DNA of 64,000 nt from Pantoea nemavictus (GCF_037479095.1 NZ_JBBGZW010000001.1:2480001-2544000), one strand, 5' to 3'; counted from the stretch's first letter, positions 38,395-48,471 are shown. Notes: generated by a model from the sequence alone, not told the origin. Program-made: numbers and translations.

Positions 38395-39714
38395 ATGATT
38401 AAAAGCATTTTAGCCCTGTTTCTGGGCACGATGACGTTCGCCGCTGTGGCGGACGATAGCGCTGCGGACGCATTGGTGAAACGCGGCGAGTATCTGGCGC
38501 GCGCCGGCGACTGCGTAGCGTGTCACAGCGCGCAGGGCGGTCAGGCGTTTGCCGGTGGACTGCCTATGGCGACGCCGATCGGCACCATTTATTCCACCAA
38601 CATCACGCCGGATAAAGCCACCGGCATTGGCGACTACAGCTATGACGATTTCCAGAAAGCGGTGCGTCACGGCGTAGCGAAAAACGGCGATACGCTGTAT
38701 CCGGCGATGCCGTATCCGTCGTATGCGGTGGTCAGCGATGACGACATGAAGGCGCTGTATGCCTACTTCATGCACGGTGTGCAGCCGGTGGCGCAGGCCA
38801 ACAAAGAGAGCGACATTCCATGGCCGCTGTCGATGCGTTGGCCGCTCTCGATCTGGCGCGGCATCTTTGCGCCGGACGTGAAAGCGTTCCAACCAGCGGC
38901 TCAGGAAGATCCGCACTTGGCTCGCGGTCGCTATCTGGTGGAAGGTCTTGGCCACTGTGGTGCCTGCCACACGCCACGCAGTATCACCATGCAGGAAAAA
39001 GCGCTTAACAACGACGAAGGCCATAACTATCTCGCCGGCAGCAGCGCACCGATTGACGGCTGGACCGCCAGCAACCTGCGTGGCGACAACCGCGATGGTT
39101 TAGGTCGCTGGAGCGAAGACGATCTCAAGCAGTTCCTGCGTTTTGGCCGCAACGATCACACCGCCGTGTTTGGTGGCATGACCGACGTGGTGCAGCACAG
39201 CCTGCAATATCTGAGCGACGAGGATATCAGCGCGATTGCAAAATATCTGAAATCACTCGGCGCAAAAGATCCGAATCAGGCGGTGTTTAAGCAGGATGAC
39301 GCGGTCGCCAAGGCGTTGTGGAAAGGTGACGATAGCCAGCCAGGCGCATCGACCTATGTCGATAGCTGTGCGGCGTGCCACAAAACCGACGGCAGCGGCT
39401 ATCAACGCTTCTATCCGGCGTTGCGCGGTAATCCGGTGGTGATGGCTGACGATCCAACCTCGCTGATCCACATTGTGCTGGTGGGCGGTACTTTGCCTGG
39501 CGTGCAAGGTGCACCAACGGCAATCACCATGCCGGCATTCGGCTGGCGCATGAACGACCAGCAGGTGGCGGATGTGGTGAACTTTATCCGTGGCAGCTGG
39601 GGCAATGGCGTGAAGTCGAGCGTATCGGCGAAGGATGTGGCGGCGCTACGTAAAGACGAAACCGTGCAGTCAAAACAGGGCAGTGCGGATATTAAGGTGC
39701 TGGAAGGGCAGTAG
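38395..39714 (+). CDS. Gluconate 2-dehydrogenase, tri-haem cytochrome c subunit
   Basis: A 439-residue membrane-linked cytochrome c. A signal peptide (MIKSILALFLGTMTFAAVA) is followed by three haem sites: CVACH at 40-44, CGACH at 188-192 and CAACH at 325-329. It takes electrons from the FAD subunit and passes them to ubiquinone. It is the third gene of the operon, 11 bases after the FAD gene. A C-terminal amphipathic helix rather than a clear transmembrane span would tie it to the membrane. Alcohol and sorbitol dehydrogenases use similar subunits, but the three-gene order fits gluconate dehydrogenase. Confidence 0.9.
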   Translation: MIKSILALFLGTMTFAAVADDSAADALVKRGEYLARAGDCVACHSAQGGQAFAGGLPMATPIGTIYSTNITPDKATGIGDYSYDDFQKAVRHGVAKNGDTLYPAMPYPSYAVVSDDDMKALYAYFMHGVQPVAQANKESDIPWPLSMRWPLSIWRGIFAPDVKAFQPAAQEDPHLARGRYLVEGLGHCGACHTPRSITMQEKALNNDEGHNYLAGSSAPIDGWTASNLRGDNRDGLGRWSEDDLKQFLRFGRNDHTAVFGGMTDVVQHSLQYLSDEDISAIAKYLKSLGAKDPNQAVFKQDDAVAKALWKGDDSQPGASTYVDSCAACHKTDGSGYQRFYPALRGNPVVMADDPTSLIHIVLVGGTLPGVQGAPTAITMPAFGWRMNDQQVADVVNFIRGSWGNGVKSSVSAKDVAALRKDETVQSKQGSADIKVLEGQ

Positions 39715-39744
39715 CTTTTGCTCGCTGTACTTAATAGCGTGCTC

Positions 39745-39871
39745 GCTGTCCCCCATCCCGGCCTTCCCCCACAAGTGGGGGAAGGAGACGCTGCCATATG
39801 CAGCATCAAAACTAACATATGGCATCATCTTCCTCCCCCACTTGTGGGGGAGGACCGAGGAGGGGGACAGC
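39745..39871. repeat. Family D palindromic repeat, complete
   Basis: A left arm (39745-39785) with TTCCCCCACAAGTGGGGGAA is mirrored by a right arm (39830-39871) with CTCCCCCACTTGTGGGGGAG; the outer ends GCTGTCCCCC and GGGGGACAGC also pair. The element separates the cytochrome gene from a convergent MFS gene. Just after it, GGGACAGCCAGCACGATCT is duplicated in tandem (39864-39882, 39883-39901). Confidence 0.88.
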
Positions 39872-39911
39872 CAGCACGATCTGGGACAGCCAGCACGATC
39901 TGATGCCATCT

Positions 39912-41339
39912 TCAAATATTCTCCAAATCCATGCCACGGGTTTTCGGCCCGTAAATTCCTACCGATAGCATCACTATCAACATGCTCAGCACGATAAAGG
40001 CGATCACGCCCTGGCTGCCGGCATACTGCAAAATAATGCCAATCAAAATACTGCTGAACACCGTGGACAGGCGGCTAAACGAATAGCAGAAACCCACCGC
40101 GCGGGCGCGAATGTGCGTCGGGAAAATCTCCGTCTGATAAGCGTGATAGCTAAACGTCAGCCATGCGTTGCTGTAAGTAATCAGGAAACCGCAGATGATC
40201 ATCAGCACCGGATTGGTCATAAAGGCGAACAGCGTGCCGAACACCACCGTCATCAGCGACGAAAAAACAATCTGCCATTTGTTCTCGAGCTTATCGGCGT
40301 AGCGGCTGCAAATCAGCGAGCCGAGCGGGTAAGCCAGGGTAATGAAAAAGGCATACAGCAGGCTGTGCGTGACGGTCGCGCCTTTGCCTGACAGCAGCGC
40401 CGGCAGCCAGTTGCCGAAGCCAAAGAAGCCAATCGCCTGGAAGAAGTTCATCACCACCAGCATCAGCGTGCGCTTGCGATAGGCCGGTGCCCAAATCTCA
40501 CTAAAACGCCCGTGTTTCGGTTGATTCGTTGCCTGCTGTCCCCGATCCCGGTCTTCCCCCACAAGTGGGGGAAGGGGAGAAGAGATGCCACAGCGTTGCT
40601 CCATCGCACTCAGCACCTGATGCGCCTCCTGATGGCGCCCTTGTTGCGCCAGCCAGCGCGCAGATTCCGGCAGGTTTTTACGGATCAGCCAGATCACCAG
40701 CGAGCAAACGGCACCGGCAATCACCACCCAGCGCCAGCCTTCGAGGCTGAGAATGGTTTGCGGCACCAGCCACCATGACATCAGCGCCACCGCCGGTACC
40801 GACAGAAACTGAATAAAGAATGAGAAGGCGAACGCGCGGCTACGCAGATGGGCTGGCACCCATTCGGAGAGATAGGTGTCGATGGTCACCAGCTCCACAC
40901 CGAGACCAATGCCAACCAGGAAGCGGAACAGGATAATCATCTCCGCGCTCTGCTGGAACGCCATCAGTAAAGAAAACACGCCGTACCACGCCAGCGCGCA
41001 CATAAAGGTGAGGCGACGGCCAAAGCGATCGGCATAGGGCGCGAGCAGGCTGGCACCGACGAAAAGACCAAGGAAAGTGGCGGAAGCAAACGCCGCCTGA
41101 TCGGCGATGCCGAACACGCCCGCAGAACCGGTATGAAACACGCCCGCGGCGACCAGCCCGGAGCTAATGTAGCCGGTTTCAAACAGATCGTAGAGTTCGA
41201 AGAAGCCGCCGAGCGCCAGCAGCGTGATAAAGCGCCACAAACCTGCGGAAGAGGGCAGCGCATCAATGCGCCCGGCTAAGGTGCGGCGATCCGCTGCGAT
41301 GTGATCGTTCGCCATCCCTGTCGACGTGATTGTTGTCAT
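39912..41339 (-). CDS. MFS sugar-porter-like transporter with in-frame repeat insertion
   Basis: A 475-residue, 12-helix major facilitator. DRFGRRLTFMCALAW is the loop 2-3 motif, and NLPESARWLAQQGRHQEAH the usual end of the sixth helix, as in the sugar/organic-acid group (YdjK, YaaU). The central cytoplasmic loop contains about 25 unusual residues (ISSPLPPLVGEDRDRGQQAT and following), which are encoded by a family D palindrome lying within the gene; the frame is kept. The gene lies 190 bases behind abgT, same strand, and could be co-transcribed. The substrate is unknown. Confidence 0.82.
   Translation of the reverse strand: MTTITSTGMANDHIAADRRTLAGRIDALPSSAGLWRFITLLALGGFFELYDLFETGYISSGLVAAGVFHTGSAGVFGIADQAAFASATFLGLFVGASLLAPYADRFGRRLTFMCALAWYGVFSLLMAFQQSAEMIILFRFLVGIGLGVELVTIDTYLSEWVPAHLRSRAFAFSFFIQFLSVPAVALMSWWLVPQTILSLEGWRWVVIAGAVCSLVIWLIRKNLPESARWLAQQGRHQEAHQVLSAMEQRCGISSPLPPLVGEDRDRGQQATNQPKHGRFSEIWAPAYRKRTLMLVVMNFFQAIGFFGFGNWLPALLSGKGATVTHSLLYAFFITLAYPLGSLICSRYADKLENKWQIVFSSLMTVVFGTLFAFMTNPVLMIICGFLITYSNAWLTFSYHAYQTEIFPTHIRARAVGFCYSFSRLSTVFSSILIGIILQYAGSQGVIAFIVLSMLIVMLSVGIYGPKTRGMDLENI
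40535..40575. repeat. Family D half-element inside the MFS gene
   Basis: This 41-base stretch, including TTCCCCCACAAGTGGGGGAA, matches the left arm of the element at 39745-39785 at 39 of 41 bases. It lies within codons of the MFS gene (about residues 255-269), in the loop between membrane helices 6 and 7. Confidence 0.92.
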
Positions 41340-41529
41340 TGTTGTGTAAACCTCGGTGTTTGCAGAACCCGCTGACGGCTGAGATGAGTTTTAAAAATAA
41401 TTAACCGTTAGCAAGCGAAGGAATAGCAGGATAATAAATTCGTAACGGGTTGCCGAGAGGCGCCACGGTGACATTTTGGCAACATGCGTTGCAGTTCACA
41501 GAAGTGTGATCGCCATCCATGGCGCAGGG

Positions 41530-43050
41530 TTAGTGCAGGCTGGGATAAACGCCCGGACCAATCGGTAAACCTAACGCGTACCACGCCAGCAGTAGCACAA
41601 TCCAGGCGCTGAAGAACACCAGCGGATAGGGGAAGATCAGCACGTAATAGGTGCCGAGCTGCGCATCTTTTTGGTAGCGCTGCAGGAAGCCGAGGAACAG
41701 CGGCAGGAAGGGCGACATCGGTGCCAGCGGCAACACCGCGGAATCGGCGATGCGGAAAATCATCTGCGCGAAGGCCGGATGGAAGCCCAGCAGCATAAAC
41801 ATCGGCACAAATACCGGTGCCAGGATCGACCAGATGGCCGATCCGCTGGCGATGAACATGCACAGGAATGCCGACAGGAACATCAGGCCAAGAAAGGCCG
41901 GGGCACCGCTAATCCCGGCGCTCTCCAGCACATCGGTTAAGCCGATGGCCATGAACTTGCCCATGTTGCTCCAGTTAAAGAAGGCAACAAACTGCGACAG
42001 CGGAAACACCATCACAATAAAGCCTGCCATGCTCTTCATCGGATCCACCAGCAGCTGCGGAATATCATCCGGGCGGCGGATCTGCTTCGTCACCGCACCG
42101 TAGGCAATGGCTACCACGAAGAAGAACAGGATGATGATCGGCACAATCCCCTGAATAAATGGCGAGGGAATGATGCCGCCACTTTTGGGATCGCGCAGCG
42201 GCGCGTGTTCCGGCACCACCAGCAGCGCCATTAGCGCGATAAACGCCAGCGCAGCGATACCTGCGGCCTTCAGGCCGCGATTCTCTAGCGCGGTGAGCGG
42301 CGGCAGGCGATCGTTATTGCCGCCGTTCCATGCTGGCAGACGCGGTTCGACGAATTTATCCGTCAACAGCGCGCCAGCGATGGTCAGCACAATCACCGAA
42401 CTGGCCATAAAGAACCAGTTGTCGATAACGCTGACGTGCACGGTATCGCTCACCGCTTTGGCGGCTTCGGTACTGATGCCAGACAGCAGCACATCGGTGG
42501 TCACAATCAGCAGGTTGGCGGTAAAGCCGGATGCTACGCCGGCAATCGCCGCCAGCAGACCCGCCACCGGATGCCGTCCCACGGCGAGGAAAATCAGCGC
42601 GCCGAGCGGCGGCATCACCACCAGCGCTGCATCGGATGAGATGTGGCTGAAGAAGGCGATAAACAGCACCATGTAGCTGGCGTAACGACGGCTGACGCGC
42701 GAGGCCATTTTCACCATGAGCGACTGCAGCAGGCCGACTTTTTCCGCTAATCCCGCGCCAATCACCAGCGCCAGAATCGATCCCAGCGGCGTAAATCCGC
42801 TGAAGTTTTTGATGATGTTGGGCAGGATCCACTGAATCCCGGCGACGCTCAGCAGGTTGTTCACCCGCACCAGTTCGCCGTTAGTGGGATTCTTCACCGC
42901 CACGTCGAGGCTGCTGATAATCGCCGTGGCGACCATCAGCACCACAATCAAATAGACGAACAGTAAGAAGGGGTTCGGCACTTTATTGCCGACGCGCTCA
43001 ATCCAGCTAAACAGCTTTCCGGGGCTGCGGTTCTCCGTGGTGGCTTCCAT
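41530..43050 (-). CDS. abgT: p-Aminobenzoyl-glutamate transporter
   Basis: A 506-residue AbgT-family transporter, equal in length to the E. coli protein. Family features are GSILALVIGAGLAEKVGLL, FFSHISSDAALVVMPPLGAL, ASGFTANLLIVTTDVLLSG and, near the end, SGSAIWSILAPVFVPMFM and DSAVLPLAPMSPFLPLFLGF. It imports p-aminobenzoyl-glutamate, a folate breakdown product; some relatives export sulfonamides. It is the third gene of abgA-abgB-abgT, separated from abgB by a 192-base gap with a family B repeat. Confidence 0.93.
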   Translation of the reverse strand: MEATTENRSPGKLFSWIERVGNKVPNPFLLFVYLIVVLMVATAIISSLDVAVKNPTNGELVRVNNLLSVAGIQWILPNIIKNFSGFTPLGSILALVIGAGLAEKVGLLQSLMVKMASRVSRRYASYMVLFIAFFSHISSDAALVVMPPLGALIFLAVGRHPVAGLLAAIAGVASGFTANLLIVTTDVLLSGISTEAAKAVSDTVHVSVIDNWFFMASSVIVLTIAGALLTDKFVEPRLPAWNGGNNDRLPPLTALENRGLKAAGIAALAFIALMALLVVPEHAPLRDPKSGGIIPSPFIQGIVPIIILFFFVVAIAYGAVTKQIRRPDDIPQLLVDPMKSMAGFIVMVFPLSQFVAFFNWSNMGKFMAIGLTDVLESAGISGAPAFLGLMFLSAFLCMFIASGSAIWSILAPVFVPMFMLLGFHPAFAQMIFRIADSAVLPLAPMSPFLPLFLGFLQRYQKDAQLGTYYVLIFPYPLVFFSAWIVLLLAWYALGLPIGPGVYPSLH

Positions 43051-43145
43051 AGGTCAATCCTCGTCAGTCGTCTTGTTATGTTTGCATGCCCGCTTGGGGG
43101 CTATATTTTTTTGTTTTAAGGTGGTTTTTACTGCTCGTACATATC

Positions 43146-43223
43146 GTAGCGGCGCAATTTATTGCGCAATATCTGGATGGGCACGGAGTCGCCATTCAAA
43201 TGCGCGATGAATCGCGCCGCTAC
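43146..43223. repeat. Family B palindromic repeat between abgB and abgT
   Basis: GTAGCGGCGCAATTTATTGC at the left and GCGCGATGAATCGCGCCGCTAC at the right, 78 bases. It shares the inner stretch AATATCTGGATGGGCA with the copy at 51.5 kb. It lies inside the abg operon. Confidence 0.88.
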
Positions 43224-43242
43224 GGATGGTGCTTATTACTGC

Positions 43243-44688
43243 TTAGGAAGCTAATTTCGACGGTGTTACGTCAGCAGGAATCGGACAAACGTATGCCTGC
43301 TCGCGGCGCACGCGTTGGAACTCCTCGCGGCAGCGCGCCAGCGCCTCGTCATCCTGCAGCAAGGTCAGCGCGGTTGCGGCCATCACTTTTGCTGCCAGAC
43401 ACATGCCTTTATGGGCGATTGACGTGCGGCCCTGCGCCACCAGTTGCCAGGTGTGCAGCGGCGTACCAAAGGCGAAGCAGGGCGCGAAACACTGCGCGGT
43501 CGGCGTTACCCAACTGACATCGCCGACGTCGGTTGAGCCGTAAAGCAGCTCGCGCGTCACTGCATAAGGCGCCACCTCATCCATCAGAATCTTATCGCCT
43601 AGCGCCTCGCTCCAGGCGACGCCCGCTTCACCGCCGGTGCGTGCCGCATTGAGGCGCGCGTTGCGCAGATCGTCTTTGCTCAGCGTGGCACGAATCTCGG
43701 CGGCGAACGCCTGCTCCGCTTCGCTGTAGTCAGGCAAACCAAACTGATGCAAATAGCGCTCCATCACGCCTTCCAGCGCGCGATTCGGCACGTAATTGGA
43801 GCAGGCTTTATCGAAGCGTACCGTCATCTGCGTGTCGGTCATCAGCGCCGCGCCTTTAGCGATGTTAATCACGCGCTGATAAATATCCTGCGCCTGATCG
43901 AGCTGCGGCGCGCGAATCAGGTACAGCACTTCGGCGTCGGCTTGCACCACATTGGGCGAAACGCCGCCCGCGTTGGTCACCGCATAGTGCAGCCGCGCTT
44001 CCTGCACGATGTGCTCGCGCAGGAAGTTGGCGCCGGTGTTCATCAGCGTCACCGCATCCAACGCGCTGCGTCCCAGATGCGGAGAGTTTGCCGCATGCGC
44101 CGCGACACCTTTAAAGCGGAAAGCCGCCTGAATATTGGCCAGCGTGCTGAGGTTGAACATGCCGCTAAAGCCTTCAGGATGCCAGGTGACTGCCGCATCA
44201 ACGTCATCGAACAGACCTTCGCGCACCATAAAGGTTTTGCCGGAGCCGCCTTCTTCACCCGGACAGCCGTAAAAGCGCAGCGTGCCGCGCTGGCCGTGCT
44301 CTGCCCACCAGGCTTTGATGGCGAAGGCGGCGGCCAAACCGGCGGTGCCGAGCAGATTGTGGCCGCAGCCGTGACCGTTGCCGTTCTCCACCAGCGGCTG
44401 CGGCGTGGCGCAGCCCGATTGCTGGCTTAAACCCGCCAGCGCATCGAACTCGCCCAGAATGGCGATCACCGGTTTACCGCTGCCGATGCTGGCAATAAAC
44501 GCGGTGTCGATATTGCCGACGCCGCGCTCCACGACAAAACCTTCCTGCTCCAGCGCATCGGCCAGCAGCGCGGCCGATTGTGTCTCCTCAAACCGGGTTT
44601 CCGGCACGTCCCAGATGGCGTCGCTAAGAGCGCTAAAGCGCGGCTGGTTTTGGTTGATGTAGTGATTAATAAATTCGCTGTGGCTCAT
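43243..44688 (-). CDS. abgB: p-Aminobenzoyl-glutamate hydrolase subunit B
   Basis: A 481-residue M20-family metallopeptidase, the same length as E. coli AbgB. Metal and catalytic residues appear in [22 protein letters not shown] and [16 protein letters not shown], and in the [11 protein letters not shown] stretch; [20 protein letters not shown] is the lid-domain mark. With AbgA it splits p-aminobenzoyl-glutamate into p-aminobenzoate and glutamate. Its start overlaps the abgA stop by four bases (44685-44688), so the two subunits are translationally coupled. Confidence 0.95.
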   Translation of the reverse strand: MSHSEFINHYINQNQPRFSALSDAIWDVPETRFEETQSAALLADALEQEGFVVERGVGNIDTAFIASIGSGKPVIAILGEFDALAGLSQQSGCATPQPLVENGNGHGCGHNLLGTAGLAAAFAIKAWWAEHGQRGTLRFYGCPGEEGGSGKTFMVREGLFDDVDAAVTWHPEGFSGMFNLSTLANIQAAFRFKGVAAHAANSPHLGRSALDAVTLMNTGANFLREHIVQEARLHYAVTNAGGVSPNVVQADAEVLYLIRAPQLDQAQDIYQRVINIAKGAALMTDTQMTVRFDKACSNYVPNRALEGVMERYLHQFGLPDYSEAEQAFAAEIRATLSKDDLRNARLNAARTGGEAGVAWSEALGDKILMDEVAPYAVTRELLYGSTDVGDVSWVTPTAQCFAPCFAFGTPLHTWQLVAQGRTSIAHKGMCLAAKVMAATALTLLQDDEALARCREEFQRVRREQAYVCPIPADVTPSKLAS

Positions 44689-45998
44689 CGTTGGCCTCCA
44701 AACTGGGCTTGATTGAGTGCCAGCGTCGCCAGCGTCTGTACCGCGGTGGCCATGATCGCCTCGTCGAAATCGAACTTCGCGTTATGGTGGCCCGCCGCCA
44801 GCTCGCAGCCGAAAATCACGTAGGAGGATTGGCCGCCGCGCTGCTGCACGCGCTCCAGCATGTAGGTGGCGTCTTCAGAGCCTGCCGCCTGCTGTTTGGT
44901 ATCGACCACTGAAGTGAAAATGCCCAGCGCCTCGGCCTGCTGGTGGATGAATGCCACCCACGGCTGGCTTGGCGTGCAGCTACGGGCGCCGCCCATCAGC
45001 TTCACATCGTATTCAACGCCGTACATCGCCGCCGCACCGGCGATCACACGCAGCGCCTGCTGATAGATATCGTCATTGACGTCATTGCTCGCGCCGCGCG
45101 TCTCCACCTTCATGAGCGCGTAGTCGGGTACCACGTTGCGTCCGGAGCCAGCCTGTAATACGCCGACGTTAACGCGCGCTACGCCGCCGCTGTGCTGCGG
45201 CAAATTATGCAGTGCCAGCGTGGCCTGCGCCGCCGCCAGCAAGGCGTTGCGCCCCTCTTCCGGTTTGCCGCCGGCGTGCGCGCCGACTCCGGTGAAATTC
45301 ACATCCAGCTTGGTGGTGGCGAGGAAGCTGTCGCTGCCGCAGACGATTTCACCGGCAGGCACGCCGGTGCCGAGGTGAATGGCGGTGAACAGATCGACAT
45401 CATCCACCACGCCCGCTGCGACCATCGCTTTGGCGCCGCGGACGCCTTCTTCCGCCGGTTGGAAGATGATTTTAAGCGTGCCGCTCAGCTGATCTTTCAT
45501 CTCCATCAGCACGCCCGCCAGCGCCAGGCCGATGGTGGTGTGGCCGTCGTGACCGCAGGCGTGCATCATGCCGGCATTACAGGAGGCAAAACCTTCGCGC
45601 GTCGGCAGATGATTGCTCGCGCGGCTTTCGTTTTGATCGAGTGCATCCATATCAACGCGAAAACCCATTACCGGGCCCGGACGACCGGTTTCCAGCGTCG
45701 CCACCACGCCACAAAATCCGCCGGAGAAGTGCTTGATCCACTGCGGTAGCGCACCTTGCTCCAGTGCGCGCGCTTCCTGTTGCGCCAGCACCTCATCGGA
45801 GGGCAATCCCATGCGCGAGTCAGCATCGATTACCTCGCGGCCCAGCTTGAGTTGATAACCAAGACGATGCAGCTCTTCCGCCACCAGCGTGGCGGTACGG
45901 AACTCGAGCCAGCCCGATTCGGCAAAATGGTGCAGATCGCGACGCCAGGCTTGCATCTGTGGCACGCGGGCGTGAACGAGGTCAGAGAGGGTTTTCAT
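44685..45998 (-). CDS. abgA: p-Aminobenzoyl-glutamate hydrolase subunit A
   Basis: A 437-residue M20-family metallopeptidase. The metal site shows [15 protein letters not shown] and [14 protein letters not shown]; the C-terminal [18 protein letters not shown] closes the site. It aligns with E. coli AbgA (436) end to end, including [17 protein letters not shown] at the start. It is the first gene of the abgABT operon. The ATG at 45998 was chosen because the AAAGGAA site abuts the one at 46004. It is divergent from its probable regulator gene abgR. Confidence 0.95.
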   Translation of the reverse strand: MKTLSDLVHARVPQMQAWRRDLHHFAESGWLEFRTATLVAEELHRLGYQLKLGREVIDADSRMGLPSDEVLAQQEARALEQGALPQWIKHFSGGFCGVVATLETGRPGPVMGFRVDMDALDQNESRASNHLPTREGFASCNAGMMHACGHDGHTTIGLALAGVLMEMKDQLSGTLKIIFQPAEEGVRGAKAMVAAGVVDDVDLFTAIHLGTGVPAGEIVCGSDSFLATTKLDVNFTGVGAHAGGKPEEGRNALLAAAQATLALHNLPQHSGGVARVNVGVLQAGSGRNVVPDYALMKVETRGASNDVNDDIYQQALRVIAGAAAMYGVEYDVKLMGGARSCTPSQPWVAFIHQQAEALGIFTSVVDTKQQAAGSEDATYMLERVQQRGGQSSYVIFGCELAAGHHNAKFDFDEAIMATAVQTLATLALNQAQFGGQR

Positions 45999-46064
45999 CG
46001 GCATTTCCTTTGTGTTGATTTTTTATGCATTCACTCGAATCTACACAATGGTTTTGGTGCGCAT

Positions 46065-46080
46065 AAGATGCGAATATCTT
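46065..46080. promoter_or_regulatory. Candidate AbgR site between abgA and abgR
   Basis: AAGAT-GCGAAT-ATCTT is a dyad in the 114-base gap between the divergent genes, of the size bound by LysR regulators. It is a guess from position and symmetry. Confidence 0.35.
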
Positions 46081-46112
46081 GCTACTGATAAACAACGGTT
46101 ATCATCAAAACT

Positions 46113-47015
46113 ATGTCGGCTAATCTTAAACTTCATCAGTTGCGCGCCTTTGTTGACGTGGCGCGGCAGGGCAGTATTCGCGCCGCCAGCCGCTTGTCCG
46201 GGCTCTCGCAGCCTGCGCTCACCAAGGCGATTCAGGAACTGGAGCTGGCGCTGGGCGCACGACTCTTTGAACGGCGCCAGCAGGGCGTCACGTTAACCGA
46301 CATCGGTGATAACTTTTTTCAGCATGCCAGCCTGGTGCTGGAAGAGTTGCGGGTGGCGCAGGAGGATATTCAGCAGCGGCTAGGCTTGGCCGGCGGGCGC
46401 GTGAATATCGGCGTGGGTGGCAGCATTGCGCGCACCATCATGCCGCAGGTGATCACGCAGTTTCATCGTGAGTATCCGCTGGTAAAGGTGCGGATTGTCG
46501 AAGGCCAGCTGGTGTCGATGGTGCATGAACTGCGCCAGGGCGAGCTGGATTTCACCATCAACACTTACGATCAAAACCATCTTGATCAGGAACTGGTGTT
46601 TGAACGGCTGATGGAGCGGGATTATCAGGTGGTGATGCGCAAAGGGCATCCGATGGCGCACGCGCGCACGCTGGCAGAGCTGCAGCACTGCGACTGGACG
46701 ATGCCGACGCCGCAGGGCAGCTACTATCGGTTGCTACACGATATGTTTGGCGAACGCGGCATGGCGCCCAAAATTGTGGTGACCTGCGAGACCTTTATGG
46801 CCTGCACCAGCCTGGTGGCGCAGAGCGACTTCGTCAGCATTATCTCGCGCGATGTGATTGAAGACCCGACACACGGCGGTCAGCTAATTGCACTTGATCT
46901 CGACGAACCGCTGCCGAAGGCCACTTTCTATCTTATCCAGCGCAAAGATACCGCGCTGACGCCGATGAGCGCCTATATGGCTCAACTGTTCCGCCGCCAA
47001 TGTCAGCAAAGGTAA
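46113..47015 (+). CDS. abgR: LysR-family regulator AbgR
   Basis: A 300-residue LysR regulator. The N-terminal helix-turn-helix is within SIRAASRLSGLSQPALTKAI, and residues 90-295 form the effector domain (GGRVNIGVGGSIARTIMPQV at its start). It is divergent from abgA exactly as abgR is from abgABT in E. coli, and the sequence fits that protein. It is presumed to control the abg operon in response to p-aminobenzoyl-glutamate or a product. The upstream ribosome-binding site is weak. Confidence 0.87.
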   Translation: MSANLKLHQLRAFVDVARQGSIRAASRLSGLSQPALTKAIQELELALGARLFERRQQGVTLTDIGDNFFQHASLVLEELRVAQEDIQQRLGLAGGRVNIGVGGSIARTIMPQVITQFHREYPLVKVRIVEGQLVSMVHELRQGELDFTINTYDQNHLDQELVFERLMERDYQVVMRKGHPMAHARTLAELQHCDWTMPTPQGSYYRLLHDMFGERGMAPKIVVTCETFMACTSLVAQSDFVSIISRDVIEDPTHGGQLIALDLDEPLPKATFYLIQRKDTALTPMSAYMAQLFRRQCQQR

Positions 47016-47093
47016 GAGTGCGGCCTGGCTCGCAGTTGTATAAATAATGCGCACTACACTTGCAGGGGACGTTCCCTTTTTGGAGTACAGACC

Positions 47094-47525
47094 ATGCAAG
47101 TTACCCCGTATGTGTTCTACAACGGTCGCTGTGAAGAGGCGATTGCGTTCTACCTGGCGGCCACCGACGGCGAGCTGCTGTTTAAGATGACCTATGGCGA
47201 TATGCCGGATGAAACGCCGGTGGAGGATGAGGGCTGCACCTCAGGCGTGAGCTTTTCACCGGAGCAGATTATGCATGCGCATGTGCGCATCGGGCAGGGT
47301 GAAATTATGCTGAGTGATGGCGCGCCGCAGGCGGAGTATGGCGGTTTTGCCGTGAGTTTATCCACGCCGGATGAAGCGCAAGGCAAGCGTTGGTTTGATG
47401 CGTTGTCGGCGGGCGGTAACATCACCAAAAGCTGGGCTCCAACGTTCTGGGCCAACGGTTTTGGCATGTTGATCGATAAGTTCGGCGTGCCGTGGATGGT
47501 GAATGCGTATAAGCCGCAGATTTAA
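47094..47525 (+). CDS. yjdN: YjdN/PhnB-like VOC-fold protein
   Basis: A 143-residue protein of the glyoxalase/bleomycin-resistance (VOC) fold. It starts VTPYVFYNGRCEEAIAFY, has HAHVRIGQGEIMLSD in the middle and ends FGVPWMVNAYK, as does E. coli YjdN. Although related proteins were once called PhnB, no phosphonate genes are near and its function is unknown. The ribosome-binding site is a weak GGAG about 11 bases before the ATG. It stands alone between abgR and a repeat. Confidence 0.82.
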   Translation: MQVTPYVFYNGRCEEAIAFYLAATDGELLFKMTYGDMPDETPVEDEGCTSGVSFSPEQIMHAHVRIGQGEIMLSDGAPQAEYGGFAVSLSTPDEAQGKRWFDALSAGGNITKSWAPTFWANGFGMLIDKFGVPWMVNAYKPQI

Positions 47526-47546
47526 GGTGGATGCGGTTTGTAACCA

Positions 47547-47597
47547 GGTGCGCATAAATGCGCACCCTACAACGTAGGGTCGCCATTAATGGCGACC
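47547..47597. repeat. Family A bipartite palindrome
   Basis: GGTGCGCATAAATGCGCACC, CCTAC-AAC-GTAGG, GGTCGCCATTAATGGCGACC. The middle link is very short here. It lies between the convergent ends of the yjdN-like gene and tsx. Confidence 0.92.
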
Positions 47598-47604
47598 GTG
47601 TCGA

Positions 47605-48471
47605 TTAGAAGTTGTAACCCACCACCAGGTAGTAACCCCAGCCGGTTGATTTCACTTCAAACGGACCGTTACCGAAATTCAGCTCCTGGCCGTCAGCCCA
47701 CTGGCCGCCGTTGTGGAAATAACGCGCCACGGTAGAAACGTGCCAGTGATCGTAGTTCAGCGACAGAATGTGGCTGGAGGCGATGGAGTTGCTGGTGCGT
47801 GAACGATCGGACTCATCACGCAGATCTGAACCCCAGTCGAAGTTGGTGAAGCCGATGTAGCTCAGCTTGCCGCCCCACAGATCGGTAATCGGTACAAAGT
47901 ATTTCACCTTGAAGCGATAACCATCCCAGCTGTTCTCATTCGCCGCACCGTAGTTTTCCCACTGATACTTGGCGTACACGTTGAGCGACAGGCCGATATC
48001 GCTGTGCGTATCGATGTCGGTGCCGAGACCCATATACCAGGTGTTCTGACGGTTATCGCTGTTGCGACCCATGTCATAGATGTAGTTGTTGGCGAAGTAC
48101 CACTCTTTGAACGGGCCAAAGGACAGATCGGTGCCGGTCAGTTTATCAATCGAGAAACGTGGCTCAATTTCCATGAACATCGGCGAACCGTGGTCGAACA
48201 CGCCGTTAGCGTTGCTGTTGCCGACGCCAAAGAAGTTGGTCAGATCGAGGTAACCATAAAAATCGAACCAATCCTTTTTGGCAAAGGCTTCGTATTCGAG
48301 ATACACGTCGTTATTGAACTGCGGTCCAAAACGAGTGTGGTAGCTGCCCACCACGTTAACGCTCTGATGCCACCAATCCGAAACGTACTGCGGATCGCTG
48401 TCTGCTGCTTGTGCCGCACCAGTCCAGCTGCTGGCCAATAAGGCCCCTGCTATCAACGCTTTATATTTCAT
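47605..48471 (-). CDS. tsx: Nucleoside-specific outer membrane channel Tsx
   Basis: A 288-residue outer-membrane channel. Signal peptide residues 1-22 ([20 protein letters not shown], cut after AQA). The mature protein contains the family marks [22 protein letters not shown], shown here only in part, [13 protein letters not shown] and [15 protein letters not shown], and ends YYLVVGYNF with the terminal phenylalanine. Tsx lets nucleosides, deoxynucleosides and albicidin cross the outer membrane and is a phage receptor in E. coli. The frame stays open far upstream, but the signal peptide fixes the start at 48471. The ribosome-binding site is weak. Confidence 0.93.
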   Translation of the reverse strand: MKYKALIAGALLASSWTGAAQAADSDPQYVSDWWHQSVNVVGSYHTRFGPQFNNDVYLEYEAFAKKDWFDFYGYLDLTNFFGVGNSNANGVFDHGSPMFMEIEPRFSIDKLTGTDLSFGPFKEWYFANNYIYDMGRNSDNRQNTWYMGLGTDIDTHSDIGLSLNVYAKYQWENYGAANENSWDGYRFKVKYFVPITDLWGGKLSYIGFTNFDWGSDLRDESDRSRTSNSIASSHILSLNYDHWHVSTVARYFHNGGQWADGQELNFGNGPFEVKSTGWGYYLVVGYNF

